64,000 bases of DNA from Metridium senile (lineage: Eukaryota > Cnidaria > Anthozoa > Actiniaria > Metridiidae). Under the pieces are notes generated by a model. It saw only the letters and a program-made list of their open reading frames with translations. It was not told the origin of the DNA and searched no databases. The stretch lies in the NCBI GenBank assembly GCA_949775045.1, contig OX459095.1:26954978-27018977 (forward strand). The letters are read 5' to 3'. Position 1 is the stretch's first letter. The number at the start of each line of letters is the position of its first letter. Below, piece after piece: positions 33,301 through 45,300 of this stretch. The position numbers were made by a program, and so were the translations under genes.

Positions 33301-36300
33301 AGGTCGTCGATTTAGAAAACGACTTTGTAACGGTCCGCCACCCAAGAATGGAGGCAAACCATGCACAGGGAAAGGCGTACAATTTGAAAGGTGTTATACT
33401 AAAACATGTGGCCTAGGTATGTTAACAGAACGTATGCCAGGGTTTCTGTATTCCCTTATTGGAGCTTGTATGATGTACCCGTGTATATTATTAGACAAAA
33501 TCAGAAACTCGATCATAAGTGGGTTGAAACGTTCAACCACCATATATTTCATTTGAACTAAGCTGCAGAATATTCAAATCTACGATTGATTTGTTTTCCT
33601 GTAGTTATTCAGGTCGTCTTGCTTTAGAACTCTCATATTTGATATGAATAAATAAAATATCAAGTCTCTCGATCGAAAATTTCCTCTAAACGCCACCAAA
33701 TTTAGCAAGAATTTTGAAGCAGCCATCATGATTTAATTTGAGCTTCAAATATCAAACATAGTGTCAAAACCCTAATTTGCATATCTGATTATTCCGGTAC
33801 ATGGATATAGTAATGTACGTCTCAACCTCTTATGAGTTTCTGATAAAATTGTATAATATAGTGGTTATTAAAAAATGTAATTCTAAACCTCAGCGATTTA
33901 AAAGTAAAACATATAAAAAAACGTCTTAAACAGGGAGGTAAATAAAGTACAACAACTGCCGAGGACATACGAAATTCATGCAGTGACTATTCTCAGAAAA
34001 TGACCTATACCAATACATACACATCATATACCTATACCAAACTGAATTGAGGTCCGTAAAGAACCACTGATGATAGAGAAAACACTGGCCACTACTAACC
34101 ACGTATTAATCGCCGTACACATCTTACGATGGACTTCTGTATTGGAGACAGTGAAAGTATAAGTGGATTGAGAAAACCTACATTCTTGCTTATTTTACTT
34201 ATTTATCTGCATGGAAGTCTGCTTAGAATCGCGCTCACTAAGAATAAAGAAGCCCTGGCCGTCACAATACTCACACGCTAAGCCACACACTTATTACAAT
34301 CAAACCTGTATTGGAGATCAATCACTGAGAATATAAAAAACACTGGCCGTGACTTCATTGACTGGTTCACACTAACAATTGAAAATACTATAAACTCCTT
34401 GCCAATCCTATTTTCAGTGAATAGTAGAACGAGAAAATATCAAATTTTGTATTAATTGTTTCGTTATTAGGACCTGACGATTGCGAGTTTGAAGAAAACA
34501 TGTGTATATGGTCTCAAGAAAACCTTACCAACACATATCGTTGGGTTCGTATCACAGACCGAGACACTCGTGGACAGAAAATTATTACATGGGTAGATGG
34601 TGACTTTACGCCAAATAAGTTTGGAAAAGGTATAAAGAGTGAATGTCAATAAAAATCAACCAAAAGTGTAGCAGCGACTTAAGCCAGCCTTGATGTTATA
34701 TGTAACATTTTTTTATAGGTTATTATGTTTATGCTGAGATTAGCGATGCTCAAGCCGGTTTAGTCACTAAGCTTCAAAGTAAGGAATTCCCTGCTGCTCC
34801 TAAAGGACGATGTATCCAGTTTGCATACTTTATGTATGGTACTAAAATGGGTCCTTTAGATGTCTATGTCATCGACACAAAAACTGGAGCAAAGTCAAAG
34901 ATATTTTCACAATCTGATAATAACGAAAAAAGATGGCACAAGACAAACGCGACCATTGTCAGTAAAAATAGTTACAAGGTAAGCACGCAAAAACAGCAAA
35001 TCCATTCCAAAACGCATTGGATGTGTCACAGGACAAACGCGAGCATTATCAGTAGCCTAGCCATAGCTACAAGGTAAACTTGTAAAGAGAATCATTTACA
35101 TTAGGCCCTTAAATGACCTCGACATGTGGTTTTGTCAATCAAAAGTTGTTTTGAGAAGCACAAGATAAACTAAACAAATCGATATTTTTAAAAGATTATC
35201 TGAAAGATTATCTGAAAGATGTAACTTTAAGGTTACGGTCCACGTTCGCGGTGTGCTTTCACATGCTCTCAGTTAAAAGTGTGTTTACCACGTCATTTTA
35301 CAATAATAATAGACATATTATATATCATTTTAAAGCTTATATAACAGAGAATAAGACTGTGTATGTTTTGTTATATACAACAATTTATATTTGTATTATG
35401 CTCTTCGAAAAACCTCAAAATTAACCGCTTTCAATGCGAGTTGTTTAAAAATGTATAAGTCAAAAAGCTCATACTGCTTTGCCGTCATTTCTTCGTCATG
35501 TCAATCAACACATATTGTTCTTCAAAACTGTGTCCAGTTTTTTTGATAAAATGCTTAGTTTTAGAGTTATGGCCCATTTTATTATTTAACTTGAAGTTTT
35601 AACAATGAGTCGACTTTGAAACACATTTATTCAAGAACGAAGCATTTTATCGAAAAAAACTGGACACGGTTTTGAACACATGTATGTGCTGATTGACATA
35701 ATGCAGAAATGACGGCGAAGTAGTAGGAACTTTTGGACTTATACTTTTTTTAATGAAAGCGCTCGATTTTGAGGTTTTTCGTAGAGCATTGGTAGATATT
35801 CGTTTTCTTAAAAAAAACTTACATAGTCTTATTCTCTGTTATATAAGCTTTAAAATGATATATACTCTGTCTATCTTTATTGTTAAGTGACGCGCTAAAC
35901 AATTTTTAACTGAGAGCACCCCGCGAACGTGGACGGTAACCTTAAAATAACGAAGGCAATGAGAATTTTAATGTTGAAATTTTAATTTTGTCTTTTTAAT
36001 GTTAAAATCATCGATTAAAGGCATTTTGTGCTACTCTTTTATTTTTTGGTTGACATGGTCACGTGAAAGGTGCTGTAAATGACCCATCTCGCGGCTCTGA
36101 CTATTGTGAGGAACCATGAGTAAATGTATTTGTCTGTCCTTCTCCTAATTATAAGAACCACAATCTTCAAAATATGTGAATAATTGATTTAATGTCTCTT
36201 TAGATCTCGTTTGATGCTACACGTAGTAAGTTTTTTCATGGAGATATAGCTTTAGATGACATCATGTTTAAAGACGGTGTATGTTCTTTGATACAAATGA

Positions 36301-39300
36301 CAACAACGGTAAAACCCACAACTTCTCAACCAGGTAGTTTAAAATGAAAATAATCAGTAATAATAGTAATAATGCGTTTTTGTATTAAATGTATTTTTAT
36401 TGATACTGCTAGCACGGTTCCGTTCCGTTCAGGAAAACAAACAGAACCTCTCCTAGCAGAAAAATATATATTCTTAAAAACTGAAAATTGGGGACATTTC
36501 GATTTGCAGTGTTTTACCAATCGATAATTATAAATTCATGTTCAATTATTCAACATCGTACAGAATGCCCGGACACATCCGGGTCTTTTCTGCTGTTTGA
36601 GCGCGAAGTTCAATCAGGCGTAGCGTATTTAATGAGGTAGTTTAATTTCCAAAGAAAACAGGCCAAAATTGCTCAACTTCGTGTAATAAAATACATTTTT
36701 AAAAATGTTTAAAGGTCATCTCAAAAAGGTAGGGGGTGCTAATTAAAGATGAAATGTTGACTTAACGTTTGCACTATCAAATGTTTAATAATGTCAATAA
36801 CTAAGACTTAAATTTGTTAAAAATCGGCATTTTTTGTGGGGAGCTGGCCAATATTCCAACTGTAATTTAGTTTAGTTTTAATAACACGTTAAACTTAGGT
36901 AGGGGTGCAAAATTAACATCATAATCCAAGCAACATTTTGCACCCTTTTCTGCTACAAAAACCTTTTTTTATAAGACTATCTTTTTTAGCTGAATATTTG
37001 AGCTCATTATCTAAGGCTCTTGCGGCTAACGTTCAAATCCCAATGTTCCACTTTAAGTTATGCGGTGTAACAAGTTAAGCTGCGATTTGTAAAAACTCTA
37101 ATTAAATAATCCTACTCCCTTTGTTCTGTACAGGCCCGCAAATGAACCCAGGCCCGCAAATGATCCCAGGCCCGCAAATGAACCCAGAACCGTCCCGCAA
37201 ATGATCCCAGGCCCGCAAATGAACCCAAGTAAAAATGGAATCTGGAAAGGACTAAAGAATAAAAAAAAAACACGACAACAAAATTATTATGATATATGAT
37301 AAATATGGTCAATATTCATTAAATAAGTAAGACAAAAAAGAACAGTTCGGGCTTTCCAACTAGACTCTATCGATCGATTGTTGCACGTTGATATGAAGCT
37401 TTGACTAATATGGTCTTTACTGAGTCTACGGGTTTCTAATTGGATCAAAGAAACCTCAAACGAACAGAAAAATGCTAATTTCAACGTATTCATATATCAG
37501 AATTTTGATATAGACAAGTTAAAACTTATGATATAGTATGTTGTGAAATTATAATAAAAATTGCAATGTTGAATGTTTTTGTCGGTCTGGAAAATTTTAA
37601 CTATGGTCCAATTACTTGATTTTTTGCTGGTCTATGTAACTTACATGTTAATTTCCGATAAACTACACTTATCATTTTACAACGGTAGATATTTATAAAT
37701 CGAATAAAACTACTTTTCACAGAAGCAGTTAATGTGCCGATTTTATGCCTTTTTGACTAACGATGAATCTATATGCATGTGTTCAGACTGTTTAGTGAAT
37801 TGTTTCGGTCGGTGTTGCAAAACACTTTACCTGACCATTTAATCGGTCGTACGGAAATAACCCGGTGAATCGCCATAACAAAGAATACTCGCTCACCCAT
37901 GACAGGCTAGCACGCGTGTTCAGTTGGGTCTTCAATTTGTTCGTTCTGTTGTAACTCTGGTTTTATCGACTGCTATGAAATCATTTATAATACTTGTAAT
38001 ATTGTTGTTTGTTTACACCGCAAACACAGCCAACAATGAAAAGGAAAAAGAAAAGAAACAAGTAAGATACCGGCTGACTTTATCAAACCAAAACACTTTA
38101 GAACGATTAAAATATGATCGATCAAATCATTATTAAGTTAATAGAGGGAACTATCAGATCTAGCTATATCTAAATGGAAAGTAGCGAGTATAAACTAGTA
38201 TAGGCTGCGTTGGTGTTTGATATACTATATCAAACACCGACGCAGCCTATACTAGTTTACTCGCTAGTTCAAGTTCCATTTAGATATAGCTAGATTTGAT
38301 AGTTCCCTCTATTAACTATGATTTGATCGATCATATTTTAATCGTTTAGTAAACGATAGGTAATATTAAAATACCGTAAAAAAATGTTAATTTAATAATT
38401 TTATATAGTTTAAATCATTTAAGTTCCTACTTTGTATTGTATGTACGTTAAAGTTTTGATATTGATTTCATTTTAAAGATAATAAAAAATCATTCTGTAA
38501 AGATTGCATGTCTGTACTAGTTAGCAGGTGTAAATATAGCATAAGAAAATATTCGTACTCGGCTTAGAACTGGCTAGCTCGTTTGCATGTTGACATTGTT
38601 ATTCACATGTTATTCTTTCGTCACGTATTTGCTAAAGTTAGAATATGTTTCATTTAATTGCCAATAGCAAAAATCATAAACAATTACGTTTTTAAAATAG
38701 TTACATTTTCAAATACAGTGAACTATAATGAACCAGTTTAATAAGCTAGTTCATGTTGATTCATTTTATCCGCTTGAATAATAAAATAATAATATGGCAC
38801 ATATGGCTATATCGTTTAATAATAACATTTTATATTATTCAATAAAGACTCTTAATAAACAATTCTAAACTTATATATAGCCCTGCCCTCACTTGGTTGC
38901 TTATTTTTGTCTTACTTATTTAATGAATATTGACAATAGTTTATCATATATCATAATAATATTGTTGTCGTGATTTGTTTTTTATTCCTTATTCCTTTCC
39001 AGATTCCATTTTTACTTGGGTTCATTTGCGGGCCGGTTCTGGGTTCATTTGCGGGTCTGGGATCATTTGCGGGCCTGGGTTCATTTGCGGGCCTGTACAG
39101 TTCTCGGTAATAAATCGGCTTAAGTCGGACAAGTGAAATGATATTCTTTTGTCAACCGTTCAGAACTTCATCTAATCAGAAGTTCAAACAGCAAATCAGA
39201 ACTATCAATGTCGATAATTTATTCGAATTATGCCTATTTTGAATAATTTGCGGGCCGTAAGTAAATGTCAAAAAAGACAAATAGAAATCTGTGGGACGAA

Positions 39301-42300
39301 CTGTTTTCCCTGTATTTTCTCCCTTTAAAAGGGACACAAGTTGATTGTGTTTTAACGACATCAATGTCTCGATTAGAAGTGGCACCAACGTTTATTGCAG
39401 AAGAACATACACCCTGATGGAACGCGCCCATGCTTCGCTACGCAACTCATGCAATATCTTTTTTCTCATAAAACCCAAAGAGGATACACTCATATTCCAA
39501 TGAAGTTTCGCTATAATATCAAGTTTAATACATTTACTATTTTGTTATTATTAGGACCCGATGATTGCGAGTTTGAAGATGACATGTGTATATGGTCTCA
39601 AACAAACCTAACCAACACTTATCGTTGGTCCCGTATCATAGGAAAAACAAAGAGCCATCTAACTGGACCAGATGGTGACGTTACACCAAATAGGTTTAAA
39701 GGATCAGGTATGCAGAAACAGCTCACAGAAACAATTTCTTTGATAGTGTGACAGACACGTAATATCTATGTCTCCGCATCAAATTGCATAACTCTAATTT
39801 GGATTGAACTCCGGCGCATATATATGGTCACAACGACAAAAAGAGTGAGATTGGAACCATCTGGCTTAGTTGGTTAAGCACCAGACAATACGAGGTGCAG
39901 CGTTAATAATTTCGAACATAGTTCTGCCATTGTAATTATATCTGCAAATGTTAGACCTTCACTCCTTCTCGTCTTACTCACCACACTCATGATTGTAACC
40001 TACTGGAATACAGCAGTCCAATCAGTTCTCCACATTTCAATATAATATTTTATATAACATTCCAACACCTTATTGTGTGCATTGTTGAAGTAACATGTCT
40101 TGGAAAAACCATATGTAAAGCTACCTTTCCCTGTGCGGTACAGCATCAGCTTATTCTACACTAAAACACTAAAGATGATTAAAATTTGATGATTATGTTT
40201 CTTCTGCGTTATGATTTATTATGAAATAGATACCTAGCTTTCGGCCATCTTGGCCATCATCACGGTGGTAGTACACGTAATATATATAAATCATAATGCA
40301 GAAGAAACGTAAACATCAATTTTTAACTAAATGCCTGCGTGCAAACAAATATTGGATACTAAAGATGATGTCTACGTTTGTTTGTTAAAACATTCTATTT
40401 GTAAGGTTACTACGTTTATGCTGAGGCGTCATATCCAGTTCTCCCCGGTCAAGTCGTTAAGCTTCAAAGTAAGCTGTTCCCTGCTGCTCCCAACGGACGA
40501 TGTATCCAGTTTGCATACAGTATGTATGGTATGGATATGGGCTCTTTAGATGTCTATGTCATCGACACAAAAACTGGAACAAAGTCAAAGATATTTTCAA
40601 AATCTGGCGATCAAGGAAAAGGATGGCACAAGACAAACGCGACCATTGTCAGTAAAAATAGTTACAAGGTAAGCACGCAAAAACAGCAATTCCTTTCCAC
40701 AACGCCCTTGGAAGATCTGGTTACGCAATCGTGCAAATCAAACACGTGTAGAGAAGCAAAAGATGAGTTCAAGAATACATTCTCTGCACTTTTTAATTTA
40801 ATATCTTGAAAACAAAGGCTATGCAAATTTGTTGAAATTATCAACAGTGCTACTCTTATTTTTTTTTATTGATACGTTCACGTGAGTGGGTGCTGCAAAT
40901 GGCCCATTAGAAAGGCTCTCTCGTGGTTCTGAATATTTGCATGAACCATAAAAGTAAGTATGCCACAATCCTTAAATCCTTGCCGGGTTAATGTACTGAA
41001 CTTTTCTGTAGATCTCGTTTGATGCTACGCGTGGTTTAGAGTTTACAGGAGATATAGCTTTGGATGATATCATGTTTAAAGATGGTGTATGCTCTGTTAA
41101 ACAAATGACAACGGCTCCAACAACTACCAAACCCACGACAACTAGACCGACAACGGTTAAACCCACAAAAGTTCAACCAGGTAGTTACGAATTAAAGTAA
41201 TAAGGAAAAATAGTATCAATGTTTGTTTATGATAGCAATGTTTTTATTTATACTGATATCACCATTTAGACGAACGGCAGAAAAAAAACATAACCTCTCC
41301 TATCAGGAAAACTTTCTTCTTAAAAACTGAAAATTGGGAAAATTTTGATTTGATAAGTTTTACCAATCGAATACTGAATTGAACTTCACTTTTTTTGTGT
41401 GTTTTCTCCATTCAAAAGGGTCAACATTTTTTTTTAACACAATCAACATACAACTATGGAACTAGCCCATTTGTCCCTACGCTATCCGTGCGACATCTCT
41501 TTATCTCATAAAATACAATGAGGAATACACTCGAGTTTAATTTTCTATATTTGCTGTTTTGTTGTTATTAGGACCAGATGATTGCGCGTTTGAAGATGAC
41601 ATGTGTGTATGGTATCAAGAAAACCCAACCAACACTTTTCGTTGGTCCCGTATGTCAGGAAAGACACCGAGTAATCACACTGGACCAGATGGTGACGTTA
41701 CACCAAATAGATTTGGAAAAGGTATTTAAGACCAGGAAAAATGCACTACGCCATGCAGGAAACGATTACTTTGTTATTATGACAGACACGTACTATGTCT
41801 GCGTATCAAATCGCTTATCTCAAATTTAGATTAAATTCCAGCACGTAGAATTGCAACGTCAAAAACATATGTAATAAACGAAAAACAACATACCTAAGAG
41901 AAAATGGCCGGTAGTGCATCGAGTTGATTGTTTATGGTTTACCACAGAAAGACCACGTACGTACGTACAACATTCGTCCGTGTACATAGCGATGATGATT
42001 GGCTGGTAACCTTTTACAAATACAGAATTGTATAAGCATGCCCGACCTTGAGAACCTTGTCCGATAACCATCAAAGATGGGGAATATTTACGTTTTTTAA
42101 CAAAGTACGGGGATAAGAATATATGATATTTCTCCAAAATCACACATATACTTGCAAGCTTTATAATAAAAAGAGCAGATAATAACAGCCTGGAAAATCA
42201 CAACAGACCAAGAGCTATCAAGTACTCGACGAAGGACCCTTGACAAGGCAGCCGGGAGAATGCCAAAGGATGAAACATGATAATAATAGACTATATAGCT

Positions 42301-45300
42301 AATAATTGACTAATAATGACAAACAGCTAAACAGACGTCTCCTATTTAAAAAAGCGAACTACATGTAATATAACGCTTAAGTTGAATTGTGAACTTTGAA
42401 AATGGCGGCTCATGGACCGGCTCATGCTCGATCATGTGTGTAACCGGAAGTAACTAGTGCTAGAGTGGTGCGTCGTCATTGGTCATCCTAAGTTGTCTAC
42501 AATGTCTACCGGAAACAATTTTTTCAACCAATAAGAAAGCGGCTTCGTAGAGTTAAGGATTACTGTTTTTTAATGTCGTTTATCGTCGTTGTTTTCTTGC
42601 TTGGATATAGCCGTAAATTAGCATTTGAAGCTTTTTAGGTCCTTCTTCGACATGGAGAATATATTACTGTGACAATTAGATGTACATGTCAAGAAAACGA
42701 GATATCTTATTATATTTAACGCGACATCGGGCAGAATGGCTGAGCATTTTCAGGGGTTAATCTTATTGTCGCACAAGTCACCCATCGTTATCCGAGCGAG
42801 GCAAATTTGAATCATTCGTCGTGAATAACAAAGAAAATGGCTGAAAAACACGAACTGCCGGTCAGTTTTTACATCTAAACTTTTTTTTTGTTATTCTCAG
42901 CAGATTCGACCTATTACCAGTGGGTTATAGAAGATGAGATATTTCCGATATTTAATCGAAAAACCACGATTTTGAGCTCTTATTTCTGCCTGTTTGCATG
43001 GGCGTCGTGAAGCGTGAAAGTATAGCTGACCAAATGTTAACACGTGTTTTCCGATGTATAATTTCGTTGTTGTCTTTTGCGGTTATATCATTAGAATATT
43101 TGCAGTTTAGATTGTGCATGGTCCGTGCACAAAAACTATTTACATATTGATGTTAAAGAAAAATCAAACTGAGAGCTCCGCTTTTGGGTAGTACCTAATT
43201 TGTACATTACAGTAACATTGTTTGCAAGCACAGCATACACGTGACTTTTCCCTGTGTGGTACATCATCAGCTAACCCTACACTTTAAACAGTTAAGGTGA
43301 TCTTTTTTTTTTTGGTTTATTAAAACATTCTATTTTGTAAGGTTATTACGTTTACGCCGAGGCGTCATATCCAGTGAAGGCCGGTCAAGTGGCTAAGCTT
43401 CAAAGTAAGGTGTTCCCTGCTGCTCCCAAAGGACGATGTATCCAGTTTGCATACAGCATGTATGGTTTTTCTATGGGCTCTTTAGATGTCTATGTCATCG
43501 ACACAAAAACTGGAACAAAATCAAAGATATTTTCAAAATCTGGAGATCAAGGGAAAGGATGGCACAAGACAAACTCGACCATAGTCAATAACCATAGCTA
43601 TAAGGTAAGCACGAAAAATGCATATCCGAAAAATAGGCCCTTAATAGGTAATTTTTGTTTGATTTTGTTAATCGAAAACGTTTATACAAGCATGAAGATG
43701 ACTTATTCCGGAATTCGAAAGATTATATGGCAGAGCAAATGTTCGTGTTGACTAAATATATTTACAACTAGCTAAAGCTTGGAGAATTATTGCTGGAATC
43801 TTCAATAATGTTAAGTCATTAGATGTGATTGACAACTCGTAGTACTTCAGAGAAGCCTGCAGAAATTACTAATTTCCCCGAGTCTACTTGCGCACACCAC
43901 CAACTACATTTCAAAATAATATTCGACGTTTTTAAGGTGGAGAGAAGAAAATATTATTATTTATTATATGACCGTGTATCTTGGAGTCTGGACACTAGTA
44001 AATTGAGCAATCTGATTGGTTGAATTCAATTTCGCTCCGGTCTAGATTTTCCGGTCCGAAAGTGATATTAATATTTGAAAAATTTGAAAAATCTTCTTTG
44101 GTAACTGTTTATTACGGTAATTTATCAAACAAAAATAGCAAGAGAAACGTTTGTACGATCCTGAATTGACCAAAACATTGACAGAATGCAGTAAAATAAA
44201 CAAAAACCCACTGAGAGAGAAAATCAAAGGCTATAGGTGGCGAGCATTGGTTCAGTTTTACATACATTTTAACAAGCAAAAGTTGAGAAATTCTAATCAA
44301 ATTGCAAAAACTCACGAGAGAATACACAAAAGGATTTTATTTTAATTCTCTAAATAATATAAAGCTCGTTCACATACCTCAATAATAGTTGAAAAGTATA
44401 CTTTTAGTCTTTATCTTTCCTTGTAAACAACACGGCGGTGCAGTTGAGCTATCTGTTGTTGAGAAATATCGTTGCTTTTCAGTTACTTTTAAAAAGCTGT
44501 AAAATTCACGACAAGTTTGTCTACAAAGTCAACAACGTTTTTGAAGTCAGGAAGTGTTCTTGTCTTTCTTTCTCGGCATAAAAAGGTTCAAAAAGTCTTG
44601 AAAAAGTTATCGATTCAAAGTTAATCCCTCAGCGATCATCATGCTTTCATCTTCTTCATAAAGTACGACACAGACAAAGATATTCATTCAACAGTTGACG
44701 GTGATTTCGCTTAAAGTTCTTATTAATATTTATCGAAAAAAAGCTTTCGTATAGGCTTTTTTCTCGATGCAAACGTCCACAAGACCGATGAATTTCAACT
44801 CGTTTCAACATCCATCGTGGTTCACTTGTCAGCTAAAACAGTTAAAATCCTCACGTAAAACTTGTTTTCTGTTTCTTGACTTTCTTTGATGCAGAGGTAT
44901 AAACAAAAGCCTTTGACTTTAAACGATCTTTGATTTGGAATGATGAAAAAAGCTGCAGTAATTTTAATATTTTTGCCTTAAAACTACTGTAAGTTTGTTG
45001 AAGTAGAGCGGCGTCACATGCTGAATGAAAACCGGTTTCTGACAACCCGCTCGTTTTCAGTAAAACTACTGGGAAGCCATTTGAAAGCATCGTACGCGCG
45101 TCGTAAAATATCAAAAAAAATATTACTTTTTTATCGAAAATAATTGTGGTCATATAATAAAACCCTTATTAACCGACCTTGCTCGGTCTGTACGGCAGAA
45201 TCTTGACTTCGGTCGGGTACAGACCTCGCTGCGCTCGGTCTGTACTTTCCGACCTCAGTCAAGATTCTCAGTCCTGATGGTTATCAAATTTGATAACCAC

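Larger units (their letters stand above)
37126..39100. mobile_element. 1.98-kb inverted-repeat element with 18-mer repeats in its termini
   Basis: Starts CTGTACAGGCCCGCAAATGA and ends in the complement. Arms of ~215 bp (37126-37340 and 38890-39100). Each arm carries 4-5 tandem copies of a unit like AGGCCCGCAAATGAACCC (alternating AACCC/ATCCC). Centre contains a signal-peptide-like exon (37975) and a 245-bp hairpin (38102-38346). No transposase. Class unknown. Confidence 0.8.

Noticed and set aside
37112..37312. Gly/Ser/Phe-rich minus-strand ORF
   Set aside because: Translation of the AGGCCCGCAAATGAACCC terminal repeats.
42838..42865. ATGGCTGAAAAACACGAACT... followed by GT, as a possible first exon
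   Set aside because: Only eight codons, no promoter motif and no recognisable following exon.
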